DNA of 64,000 nucleotides from Dyadobacter fermentans (GTDB lineage Bacteria; Bacteroidota; Bacteroidia; Cytophagales; Spirosomataceae). The notes beneath the pieces are model-generated. The model was not told the DNA's origin. It searched no databases and was given only the letters and a program-made list of their open reading frames with translations. The translations under genes and the position numbers were made by a program. The stretch covers positions 992,001 through 1,056,000 of the forward strand of contig NZ_JAHXBN010000010.1 in assembly GCF_019924045.1 (NCBI RefSeq). The letters run 5' to 3'. Each line of letters starts with the position of its first letter. The stretch's first letter is position 1. Shown in pieces: positions 54,156 through 61,917 of the stretch.

Positions 54156-55640
54156 TTGCGCAGAACCTTTACTCTTAGTGTTGTTGCCGCGTTTGCCATC
54201 ATTTCAGGGCAGCTTTTTGCCCAGAAAAATAGCGTTGTGTCCAATCTCGAAGCGAGTGCGGAGGCGGGGGCATATCTGTCTTCCAATGGTGAAACGCCGT
54301 TCTGGCTTCGGACCAATCAATTCGGCGCCGTTCCCGACCGCGCTACGGCCGGTGTGTTGCAGGCGACTGCACGAAGGAATTATGTTTTCTACGACAGCCT
54401 TACCAATCGGCCGCGAAAATTCGATTGGAGTGCCGGCGTAAGCACAGTATGGGTGTATAATAAAGCAAACAAGTTTGAATTCGTGCTTCCTGAGGCGCAT
54501 GCAAGCGTGCGGTTCAAGCGCGTAGAGCTGTGGGCAGGGCGCAGGCGTGAGGTAATGGGGCTGGGGGATACCACGCTGTCGTCGGGCTTTTACGCGATGT
54601 CGGGGAATTCACTTCCTGTGCCCAAAGTGCAGATCGGGACGGTAGGCTTTTCGCCGCTGAAATTCACCGGGAACTTCGTGGCTGTCCATGCGGGGTTTGC
54701 ACATGGGTGGTTTAATACAGACTACATCCAGGGTGTGCGGTTGCATCAGAAGTTTTTGTATCTGAGGCTGGGTAAACACCAAAGCAAGTTTTACCTAGGC
54801 CTGAATCACAATGTCATGTGGGCGGGGCATTCGGACTATCTGAAACTTCACCCCGAGCTGGCGGTGAATGGCGAGCTGCCGTCGTCGTGGTCTATTTACC
54901 CGAATGTAGTGCTGGCATTTACTTCCAAAAACTGGTTTGAAAAAAATGGGTATGGCGCATTCGACAGCTATCGGGTTGGGAACCACCTGGGCAGTTACGA
55001 CGTCGCTTTTGAGACGAAAATCGATCGTTACCGGCTTTTTGTATACCACCAGCATCCTTTCGAGGATGTTTCGAGCATGCTTTTCAAGAACATCCCCGAC
55101 GGGCTTTATGGCGTTAACCTGAAACTGCTGCCGGGCCCGGGAAATGATGTGGCGCTTACGCATCTGACACTGGAATTCCTCACTACCAAAGACCAATCCG
55201 GCTCGGCATTTTACATTCCCGGAAGCAAATACCAGGGGGCCGACAATTATTTCAACCATACCCAGTATTCGGAAGGATGGTCGTACCAGGGCCGGACGGT
55301 GGGTACGCCGTTTATTATTCCCGGCAAGGATATGGATCAGTCGAAGCTCGGGAATTACCGGTATTTCCCCAACAACCGGGTGAATGTATATTACCTGGGT
55401 GCACAGGGGAGGGTAGGCCGTTCGCTGGCACTTACCTTGAAATTCTCTTACAGCAAAAATTTCGGAACACCGGGTGCCGACTTCGATCCGCCGAGGGGGC
55501 AGTTTTCATCGGTGTTGGGAGCACAATATGCGGTTCCGGGTTTACAAAACACCAGCATTATCGTCCGGGTGGCTACGGATCAGGGCGATGTTTTTACCAG
55601 AAGGACCGGTGGCTACATCGGTATCCGTAAGAGCTGGTAG
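54156..55640 (+). CDS. Wzi-like capsule assembly outer-membrane protein (494 aa)
   Basis: Signal peptide 1-22 (MRRTFTLSVVAAFAIISGQLFAQ), then a beta-barrel-like protein resembling the Wzi capsule assembly family: FWLRTNQFGAVPD near residue 50, VELWAGRRREVMGLGD near 130, GLNHNVMWAG near 220, and FWxYFNHTQYSEGW-like aromatic stretches later. The family sits in the outer membrane and in E. coli helps hold capsule at the surface (established for Wzi); many Bacteroidota homologues have no capsule locus nearby, and none is visible here. The start is TTG; no ATG or GTG exists upstream in frame close enough, and the signal peptide begins there. Confidence 0.85.
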   Translation: MRRTFTLSVVAAFAIISGQLFAQKNSVVSNLEASAEAGAYLSSNGETPFWLRTNQFGAVPDRATAGVLQATARRNYVFYDSLTNRPRKFDWSAGVSTVWVYNKANKFEFVLPEAHASVRFKRVELWAGRRREVMGLGDTTLSSGFYAMSGNSLPVPKVQIGTVGFSPLKFTGNFVAVHAGFAHGWFNTDYIQGVRLHQKFLYLRLGKHQSKFYLGLNHNVMWAGHSDYLKLHPELAVNGELPSSWSIYPNVVLAFTSKNWFEKNGYGAFDSYRVGNHLGSYDVAFETKIDRYRLFVYHQHPFEDVSSMLFKNIPDGLYGVNLKLLPGPGNDVALTHLTLEFLTTKDQSGSAFYIPGSKYQGADNYFNHTQYSEGWSYQGRTVGTPFIIPGKDMDQSKLGNYRYFPNNRVNVYYLGAQGRVGRSLALTLKFSYSKNFGTPGADFDPPRGQFSSVLGAQYAVPGLQNTSIIVRVATDQGDVFTRRTGGYIGIRKSW

Positions 55641-55682
55641 CGGCTTCCAGAAGGTATTTTTCCGCATTGTCCATCGGTGAAC

Positions 55683-55775
55683 AAGATTGTCCGAATTCGG
55701 ACAATCTTTCTTTGTTTTTGTATACTAATGTATTGATTGTTAAAATGTTAGTTGCTCTGGCATAAATTTGTTGCC
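55683..55775 (+). promoter_or_regulatory. Candidate activator site plus YTGG promoter element (site C)
   Basis: A perfect 26-bp palindrome (55683-55708) centred on GAATTC contains TGTCC-N6-GGACA. CTGGCATAAATTTGTTG begins at 55757, 54 bases after GGACA and 50 bases before the permease ATG. TAAATTTG within it also fits a -7 box, but no TTG lies 19-21 bases upstream. Confidence 0.52.
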
Positions 55776-55806
55776 GGGTGTTTTTAACCCTATTCAGAAC
55801 AGCGGC

Positions 55807-58203
55807 ATGCTCAAAAATTACCTCAAAATCGCCCTCCGGAACATCTGGAAGAACAAGGTTTTTTCGGCTATTAATATCGTGGGTTTGGCCGTTGGAATGG
55901 CAGCCTGCATTGTGATCATGCTGTTCGTGTTTTACGAACGTAGTTTTGACCGGATGCATTCCGGAAATATCTACCGGCTGAATGAAGTACAGACATTCGA
56001 TGGCATGACATCGCAGAATGTGGCGCTTTCCATGTACCCAATGGGGCCGACGTTAAAACAAGAATTTTCTGAAGTCAAAAGCTTTGTGCGAATTAATGGA
56101 ACGGGCAAGATTCCAATGTTCTATAAAGGCAAAAGGGTGGAGCTCGCGCAGTCTTTCCTGACAGACCCGGATTTTTTCACTATGTTCGATTTTCCACTCG
56201 AACAAGGCGACCGCAACCATGCGCTCGCCGATCCCAACTCAGTAGTACTCACGCGCAAGACCGCCACGAACCTTTTTGGCAACGAAGCTCCCATGGGGCG
56301 GAGTATCCATGTATACGCCAATGATACACTGACCCTCAAAGTAACCGGGATCATGGCCGACGTGCCGGGCAACTCGCATTTGCAATTTGACGCATTGGTG
56401 TCGTTTAATACGATTGCCAAACCCGATTTTATGGAGAATTGGGGAAGTAACTGGCTCAATACCTATCTCCGGCTAGCCGACCGGACCGACGTGGCCGCTC
56501 TGGAGAAGAAATTTCCGGCCTACCTGAAAAGACACATGAAAGATGAGCATTGGAAGCATTTCGAGCTTTTCTTGCAGCCGCTGACCGACATCCATGCGGG
56601 TTCGACGGATATTACCCATGACTACGTCAATTTTCAGAAGTTCGATATCAGGTATACCTATGTTTTTTCGATCATAGCCGCGATTGTCCTGGTCATCGCG
56701 TGTGTGAATTTTATGAACCTCTCGACCGCCCGTTCGGCAGCGCGTGCCAAAGAAGTCGGAATCCGTAAATCGATCGGAGCGAGGCGTGCAGAACTTGCCA
56801 GGCAGTTTATCGGAGAATCGGTGCTGCTGGCGTTGCTTGCATTGGTGCTCGCGCTCGGGATGGTATGGCTGCTGATGCCGGCAGTGGCGAATTTTAGCCA
56901 GCGGCCCCTCCATTTCTCTTTTCTCGAAACTCCAGGGTTGTTGCCGTTACTATTGGCCGGTACGGTTTTGATCGGTGTGATCTCCGGTATTTACCCTGCC
57001 TTCTTCCTTTCAGCGTTCGAACCTGTGAAAGTGCTCAAAGGCGTCGTGCGTTCCGGTAAAAGCCGTTTCAGGAATGCACTGGTTGTAGCGCAATTTTCCA
57101 GTGCCGTTTTTCTGATCGTTGCTACTGCTTTCGCCGCGCGGCAACTGAATTACATGGTTAACAAGGATCCGGGATTCGACAAGGAACAGGTGGTAATTAT
57201 TCCGCTGGATTCGCGATCGGATACCAAATATGACGCTTTGAAAGGAGAAATGCTCCGCAGTGCGTTCATTCATGGCGTCACGGGTTCGCAGCAGCGATTG
57301 GGTAACAACCTCCATCAAACGGCTATTCATTTTCAGGGAACGGGTCCCAAAAGAGAGCTTACGTCGTCGCAAATCATTGTCGATCCCGACTTTTTGAGTT
57401 TGTATAAAATTAAACTGATCGCAGGCCGTGATTTTACCGATAGCCCGGCCGATAATGCAAAAACCTATATCATCAATAAAGCGCTGGCGCAGGAACTCCT
57501 CAAAAATGAACCGCGTCTGACCCTGGAATCCTTGATCGGGAAACAGTTTGGTTTCTATGGGATGGACTCCCTCTCGCGTATTGTGGGTGTCGTGGAGGAC
57601 TTTAACTTCAATTCACTTCATCACAAGATCGAGCCCTTGTGCATTTTCAACCAGAAAGACTGGAATTATTCCGAAATATCGGTGCGTGTAAAGGGTAAGG
57701 ATGTGCAGCAGGCTGTGGCAGCGATGCAAGCGGCATGGAACAAAATACTCCCCGAAGAGCCATTTACCTACTCATTCCTCGACGAGCATTTCAACGAGAT
57801 GTACCGTGCCGACAGCCAGGTGAGCGAGATCGTGGGCATACTGGCCGGGCTGGCAATTTTTATATCCTGCCTTGGGCTGTTCGGGCTGGCTTCTTATTCG
57901 GCGGAAAGGCGGATCAAGGAAATAGGGGTGAGAAAAGTAATGGGTGCGTCGGTAGCGCGCATCGTTGCATTGTTGTCAAGGGATTTTCTCAAACTCGTGC
58001 TCGTAGCCATCCTGATCGCTACGCCGGTCGCCTGGTGGGCCGTGCGAACCTGGCTGAATGACTTTGCCTACCGCATCGATATCGAATGGTGGATGTTCCT
58101 GCTGGCAGGCGCGCTGGCAGTGCTTGTCGCATTGTTCACGATCAGCTTTCAGAGTATCAAGGCGGCGTTGATGAATCCTGTTAAAAGTCTTAGAGCGGAA
58201 TAA
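55807..58203 (+). CDS. FtsX/MacB-type ABC permease (798 aa)
   Basis: The start MLKNYLKIALRNIWKNK is preferred over the TTG-initiated extension at 55768. It is closest in pattern to 27110 and 29672 (LTDPDFFTMFDFPLEQGD; VPGNSHLQFDALVSF). Coupling helices are RSAARAKEVGIRKSIGARRAEL and ERRIKEIGVRKVMGAS, the latter with I for T as in 6820. Last permease in the window, after the Wzi-like gene and behind its own site C. A G/A:C/T hairpin follows, leading to a small unknown gene. Confidence 0.93.
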   Translation: MLKNYLKIALRNIWKNKVFSAINIVGLAVGMAACIVIMLFVFYERSFDRMHSGNIYRLNEVQTFDGMTSQNVALSMYPMGPTLKQEFSEVKSFVRINGTGKIPMFYKGKRVELAQSFLTDPDFFTMFDFPLEQGDRNHALADPNSVVLTRKTATNLFGNEAPMGRSIHVYANDTLTLKVTGIMADVPGNSHLQFDALVSFNTIAKPDFMENWGSNWLNTYLRLADRTDVAALEKKFPAYLKRHMKDEHWKHFELFLQPLTDIHAGSTDITHDYVNFQKFDIRYTYVFSIIAAIVLVIACVNFMNLSTARSAARAKEVGIRKSIGARRAELARQFIGESVLLALLALVLALGMVWLLMPAVANFSQRPLHFSFLETPGLLPLLLAGTVLIGVISGIYPAFFLSAFEPVKVLKGVVRSGKSRFRNALVVAQFSSAVFLIVATAFAARQLNYMVNKDPGFDKEQVVIIPLDSRSDTKYDALKGEMLRSAFIHGVTGSQQRLGNNLHQTAIHFQGTGPKRELTSSQIIVDPDFLSLYKIKLIAGRDFTDSPADNAKTYIINKALAQELLKNEPRLTLESLIGKQFGFYGMDSLSRIVGVVEDFNFNSLHHKIEPLCIFNQKDWNYSEISVRVKGKDVQQAVAAMQAAWNKILPEEPFTYSFLDEHFNEMYRADSQVSEIVGILAGLAIFISCLGLFGLASYSAERRIKEIGVRKVMGASVARIVALLSRDFLKLVLVAILIATPVAWWAVRTWLNDFAYRIDIEWWMFLLAGALAVLVALFTISFQSIKAALMNPVKSLRAE

Positions 58204-58290
58204 CGGAAGAATGGGAGGATGGAGGAAAGGGAGGAGGGAGTTTGGTTGTCATGCCCTTCCCTTTCTCCTTCCTCCATCCTCCTTCCTCCC
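58204..58290 (+). repeat. G/A:C/T intergenic hairpin 12
   Basis: Bases 58214-58226 and 58270-58282 are exact complements. Purine arm 58204-58240, pyrimidine arm about 58251-58290. The next gene (58335) is not a permease and starts 44 bases later, a longer gap than usual. Confidence 0.82.
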
Positions 58291-58334
58291 CATAAAAAGA
58301 GCACCAATGATTTGAATTTTAACCAGATAATACC

Positions 58335-58622
58335 ATGAGCCACATTGCAATCCCTATCCCGCCGCTTCAAGGTAAGCAGGAGATCAAAGTTGAGGTAACG
58401 ATCAACGGAATCAAGCAGAACCTGTTTTACAGGGTCGAGCTGTTTTACTGGGAAGATTGTACCAATCCGGTAGCGCACCGTGCCGATTGTATCAGCGAAA
58501 TGCTGGCGCATCACGATCCGGAATGGACCGTCTATTATATCGGCGCACCTAATGACGAGTTTGTGCCCATCACATTTGTCAAAAAAGAGAGCAGGAACCT
58601 GTTACGAGAGGCCATAGCCTGA
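58335..58622 (+). CDS. Small protein of unknown function (95 aa)
   Basis: No family recognised. No signal peptide or membrane segment. The N-terminal half is beta-like (IAIPIPPLQGKQEIKVEVTINGIKQNLFYRVEL), followed by a segment with two cysteines (WEDCTNP, RADCISEML) and DPEWTVYYIGAPNDEFVPITF. Codon use and the clean ATG with an A-rich leader support a real gene. It is likely soluble and cytoplasmic. It follows the last permease after a hairpin element and precedes the Zur-like operators of the next gene. Confidence 0.68.
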   Translation: MSHIAIPIPPLQGKQEIKVEVTINGIKQNLFYRVELFYWEDCTNPVAHRADCISEMLAHHDPEWTVYYIGAPNDEFVPITFVKKESRNLLREAIA

Positions 58623-58665
58623 TAGGGGATTCAGGGGGCTCTTTAATTCTTTTTTAATCTTTATG

Positions 58666-58720
58666 TGCAACATTGTTGCATTTGTGGTTTTTCTAAAACT
58701 ACATTTGCATCATTGTTGCA
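58666..58720 (+). promoter_or_regulatory. Two Fur-family (Zur-like) operator boxes overlapping a promoter
   Basis: TGCAACA-T-TGTTGCA (58666-58680) is a perfect 7-1-7 palindrome. TGCATCA-T-TGTTGCA (58706-58720) is the same with one mismatch, 40 bases on. The first covers a -33 TTG (58676-58678); 21 bases later comes the -7 box TACATTTG (58700-58707), whose end and start site are covered by the second box. This is a classical repressor layout. The 7-1-7 form is typical of the Fur family; Zur is inferred from the AztD-like gene downstream. Confidence 0.7.
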
Positions 58721-58735
58721 TGTAAAGATTTTTTT

Positions 58736-59944
58736 ATGAAAAAGCATTTATTCAAAGTAGTACTATCGATGGCATTCGGCGCATTGCTCCTGGCTTGCGA
58801 CGATAAGGAGAAAGACGACGTAATACCGGTAGAGGACACCGAGTACAAGTTCATCCGCGTGATGGTGAATGACGAAGTTTCGAAGGAGCTTTCGCTGGTG
58901 GATCCGGTGAAACTTACTGCAGAGAAGTTTGAAGCGCAATTTGCCAAATCGACATTGTATGGCACGCAGGGTGGGCGTTTTGGGGCTATTTTGAATGGGG
59001 CCAACAACTTTGTACAACTTTTTGATACCGGTTTTGAAGGTCACGGCGACCATGTGGACGTAAAAGGAACGCCGAAGTTCGGTGCACTGACGGGCGACGG
59101 TAACAAGCCCACGCATTTCAAAAGCAAAGGGGATGAGATTATCACTTTCAACGATGGCGACGGTACCCTGAGCATTGCCAAAGAAGCGGATTTTCATACT
59201 GCCGGCAAGAAAATGACGCATATCAATGCCGGGAATGTAGCGCACCACGGCGCGATGACGAAATTCGACAACGGTACCTATGCTATTACCGAGAAAGATG
59301 GATCAGCGGCCGGAACATTGCCGGAGCGAGTGAAGATCATCGACGTTTCGGGTAAAACGCTGTTCGCCTCGACCATTCAAACCAAAGGCATTCACGGCAA
59401 TGCGACGAACGGCAGCGTTTCGCTGTTTGGCTCTTCCAGCGGTATTCTGGCGGTGGAGCCTACCGGTAATCAGCAGCTTATCCCGCATCCCGCCGACTTT
59501 GGCGAGGCGTGGTTCGGGTCGATCCTGGAAGCGAAAGGGGCAGGCAAATTCCTGGGTTACACCGCTGCAAAAGGGGTTTACATCATTGATGTTGCTGCTA
59601 AATCGGTGACACCCGTGCTCGCGAGTACCGACATTATGCAGGCGAAGGTGGACTACGCGGGGAACAATGTGGTGACATTGCTGCACAGCGGCGAGCTCCG
59701 TATCTACGATTTGAAAACCAATACTTTGAAAATAAGCGGCGCGGTAACAGGTGCTATTGCCAAGGACGAAACGCAGAAGCCGCAACTGGAAGCTACCTCG
59801 CGCTACATATATATTACCCAGCCTAAGACAGGTGAATTGCTCGTGGTAAATGCAGCGAATTTGTCCAAAATCAATAGGGTGAAGGTCTCCGCTACGCCTT
59901 ACAGACTGGCTATCCTGGGCTTCGAGTCCAGCGAAGGGCACTGA
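58736..59944 (+). CDS. AztD-like zinc-binding beta-propeller lipoprotein (402 aa)
   Basis: Type II signal peptide with Cys21 (GALLLAC), so a lipoprotein. The rest has repeated beta-propeller blades and conserved metal-ligand candidates matching the AztD zinc metallochaperone pattern: FEGHGDHVDV (H103, D105, H106), PTHFKSKGDEI (H127), FNDGDGT (140-144), VAHHG (H170/H171) and GIHGNA (H220). AztD delivers zinc to the AztABC importer in Paracoccus (established). No AztABC genes are here, so partner and direction are inferred. The two Fur-family boxes on its promoter support control by zinc. Confidence 0.8.
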   Translation: MKKHLFKVVLSMAFGALLLACDDKEKDDVIPVEDTEYKFIRVMVNDEVSKELSLVDPVKLTAEKFEAQFAKSTLYGTQGGRFGAILNGANNFVQLFDTGFEGHGDHVDVKGTPKFGALTGDGNKPTHFKSKGDEIITFNDGDGTLSIAKEADFHTAGKKMTHINAGNVAHHGAMTKFDNGTYAITEKDGSAAGTLPERVKIIDVSGKTLFASTIQTKGIHGNATNGSVSLFGSSSGILAVEPTGNQQLIPHPADFGEAWFGSILEAKGAGKFLGYTAAKGVYIIDVAAKSVTPVLASTDIMQAKVDYAGNNVVTLLHSGELRIYDLKTNTLKISGAVTGAIAKDETQKPQLEATSRYIYITQPKTGELLVVNAANLSKINRVKVSATPYRLAILGFESSEGH

Positions 59945-59948
59945 CAAA

Positions 59949-59981
59949 AAATCCCGGCGAGTTTTGCGCTTGCCGGGATTT
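59949..59981 (+). terminator. Bidirectional hairpin terminator
   Basis: AAATCCCGGC (59949-59958) pairs with GCCGGGATTT (59972-59981), loop of 13 bases, with A and T runs on the two sides. It lies between the convergent stops of the AztD-like and serine hydrolase genes. Confidence 0.82.
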
Positions 59982-59982
59982 C

Positions 59983-60912
59983 TCAGAACCAGAATTTTTC
60001 GGAGCCCTCTACCGGTTTCCATTCGTTTTTCGGCTCAAAATGTTTCCAGATGATGGCCGATACCTTGCGGATCAACGCGTAGCCCTCGTTGTCCTTCTGC
60101 CACCGCTGATCCTCCTGGTCTTTCGTCGCAATGCAGAACACGTAGTCGCCGTGCGGCGCATGTACCACCAGTACCTCCGATTTGGCCTGGTTCACAGCCC
60201 CGCTTTTGGCGGCTATTTTTACATTCGAAGGTAACTGGGAAATAGCCTCGCCGTCCCAGAATTGCATGCCCAGGTAGCGGTACATCCTGTCGCTCGCCGC
60301 CGGGCTGACGGCCTTCCCGTTTCGGATCATCGCCACCAACTCGGCCATTTCGCGTGGCGTAGTGACGCCCCAGCCGTAACGTGCCTGAAACTCCTTGCGC
60401 CCGGGTGTACGCGAGTTCACACGCGTGTTCGCGAACCCGTTTCCATCCAGCCATTGGTTAATCGCCGCGCCGCCGCCAGCCATTGCCTGTAACCACAAGC
60501 TGCCGGTGTTGTCGCTTTGGGAGATCATCAAATGGACGACTTTCGGCAGGGCGATTTTCGTACTGTCGCGGAACGAGCCCACGATTCCATTGTCGTATTT
60601 CAGTGAATCGCGGTAAACGAGTTCCTGATTGAATGCGATTTCCCCTTTTTCTATCTTGTCAAAAATGCCGCACATGATCGGCACCTTTACCATGCTGGCC
60701 GTTGGGTAAAGCGAATCGGCATTGACAACGGCAATGCGGTTGGTTTTCAAGTTGCGCACATAAACGCCCACCCGCCCGTGAAAGCCCGCGAGCGCGGCTT
60801 CGAGCTGGGCTGTCAGTTTTTGGTCGACCACCGTTTTGCCGGTTGTGTGTGGTTGAGCGGACAATGCCCCGGTCAACAGCGTGAGGAAAAGAAAAATGGC
60901 GGACCTTGTCAT
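59983..60912 (-). CDS. Class A beta-lactamase-like serine hydrolase (309 aa)
   Basis: Signal peptide 1-19 (MTRSAIFLFLTLLTGALSA). All three penicillin-binding motifs are present: S73-M-V-K76, S133-D134-N135 and K236-S237-G238. The omega-loop glutamate expected in an ExxLN motif is missing (NTRVNSRTPGRKEF instead), so deacylation as in true class A beta-lactamases is doubtful. A peptidase or weak beta-lactam-binding role is as likely. The start lies 6 bases after the stop of the CBM9-like gene, so they are probably co-transcribed. Confidence 0.87.
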   Translation of the reverse strand: MTRSAIFLFLTLLTGALSAQPHTTGKTVVDQKLTAQLEAALAGFHGRVGVYVRNLKTNRIAVVNADSLYPTASMVKVPIMCGIFDKIEKGEIAFNQELVYRDSLKYDNGIVGSFRDSTKIALPKVVHLMISQSDNTGSLWLQAMAGGGAAINQWLDGNGFANTRVNSRTPGRKEFQARYGWGVTTPREMAELVAMIRNGKAVSPAASDRMYRYLGMQFWDGEAISQLPSNVKIAAKSGAVNQAKSEVLVVHAPHGDYVFCIATKDQEDQRWQKDNEGYALIRKVSAIIWKHFEPKNEWKPVEGSEKFWF

Positions 60913-60918
60913 AGCTTA

Positions 60919-61899
60919 TCAGTTTTGAGCGGTGGTTGCTTCTTTGATTTTCCCGGCCTTCGCGCCACTGAAAACCAGTTTTCCCCAGTATTCGGGGTAA
61001 TGCATATTGATAATGCCTTGCGGCGACCATACCCAATTGTATTCGGGGATAATCTTTCCGGTTTCAGAGTTGCGCTTTCGTTTGTAGCGGCCGTCCTCGC
61101 CGATCTCGTGCTGCCAGTTCACGCGCGAGAAGTTGATGCGCCACTCCGAGCCATCGGTAGGGATTACCGGTTTTACATTTTCAGTAGACAATGATTCGAA
61201 AGGAACAGCGATTTCCAGAATCCAATGCTTGTCTTTGTCCTTTGCATTATTGACGGTGCCAATCACTGATACTGCCGATTTCAAGCCCTTGATATCCCAT
61301 TTAAGTTGTGCTTTACCGCCTTTGCGGTAGGGTTTGGGTAAAAAGAGGTCGAAAGTGTTATTAATGGCATTGATTTCGAGTTCATAGTAGTTCTCGGTAT
61401 CGCCGTCCGGGTCGATGAATACCTCAAAATCGTTTTCCAGGTACACAATCTGGTCCTTTTTGTCCTGATATGCCCAAATATGCTCTTCCTCGATTTGCGC
61501 GGCAATGTAGAGGTATTGGTCGTCCCAAAGCATCTTCACGCGGGTCTCTTGCAGCGGCAGCGGTTTTTTGTCCCCTTCAATGTCCACGAACGAGGAAGTC
61601 CAGGCAGCTTTCTTCCATGATTGCTCGTTCATACGGCCGTCGATGGTAACGTGCTTTTCGGCGCGGAAACAAGTGTAGGTTTTGGGAGAAGGCGGTGTTT
61701 GCGCCCCGGCGCCGGCGGTCATGAGGGCCGCCAGTGTCAGCGTGGCACCGGTCTGGAAAATGGTTGGGCTGTTCTTTTTAGTGAGTAAATTAGAAATTTT
61801 CAAGATCGGTAAAAGGGAGTAGTTCAAAATGCTGAATATAGGCCATTTTACCCACATTTGAAGCGAAATCGCCAGTTTTGGCGACATTGGTTCAGTCAT
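60919..61899 (-). CDS. CBM9-like (carbohydrate-binding family 9-like) protein (up to 326 aa)
   Basis: The core domain (about 75-315) matches the CBM9-like fold: HVTIDGRMNEQSWKKAAWTS, TRVKMLWDDQYLYIAAQIEE, LENDFEVFIDPDGDTENYYE, WILEIAVPFESL and WRINFSRVNW. Such domains bind sugars or act as periplasmic partners of other enzymes. The start is uncertain: ATG at 61899 or 61857. Either gives a long N-terminus before a hydrophobic segment (GATLTLAALMTAGAGAQ) that should be the signal peptide or anchor. Middle gene of a three-gene - strand cluster; 18 bases separate it from the upstream gene. Confidence 0.82.
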   Translation of the reverse strand: MTEPMSPKLAISLQMWVKWPIFSILNYSLLPILKISNLLTKKNSPTIFQTGATLTLAALMTAGAGAQTPPSPKTYTCFRAEKHVTIDGRMNEQSWKKAAWTSSFVDIEGDKKPLPLQETRVKMLWDDQYLYIAAQIEEEHIWAYQDKKDQIVYLENDFEVFIDPDGDTENYYELEINAINNTFDLFLPKPYRKGGKAQLKWDIKGLKSAVSVIGTVNNAKDKDKHWILEIAVPFESLSTENVKPVIPTDGSEWRINFSRVNWQHEIGEDGRYKRKRNSETGKIIPEYNWVWSPQGIINMHYPEYWGKLVFSGAKAGKIKEATTAQN

Positions 61900-61917
61900 T
61901 ACTTTACCCTTGTTTTT

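Noticed and set aside
6687..55775. Firm assignment of the YTGG elements as sigma-54 promoters
   Set aside because: The -24-like half is present but the -12 GC is missing or shifted in all five, so only a tentative link is kept.
1005..58290. G/A tracts as ribosome binding sites of the next genes
   Set aside because: They lie at the far side of the hairpin, 40-150 bases before the ATG; the bases next to the ATG are A-rich without GGAGG.
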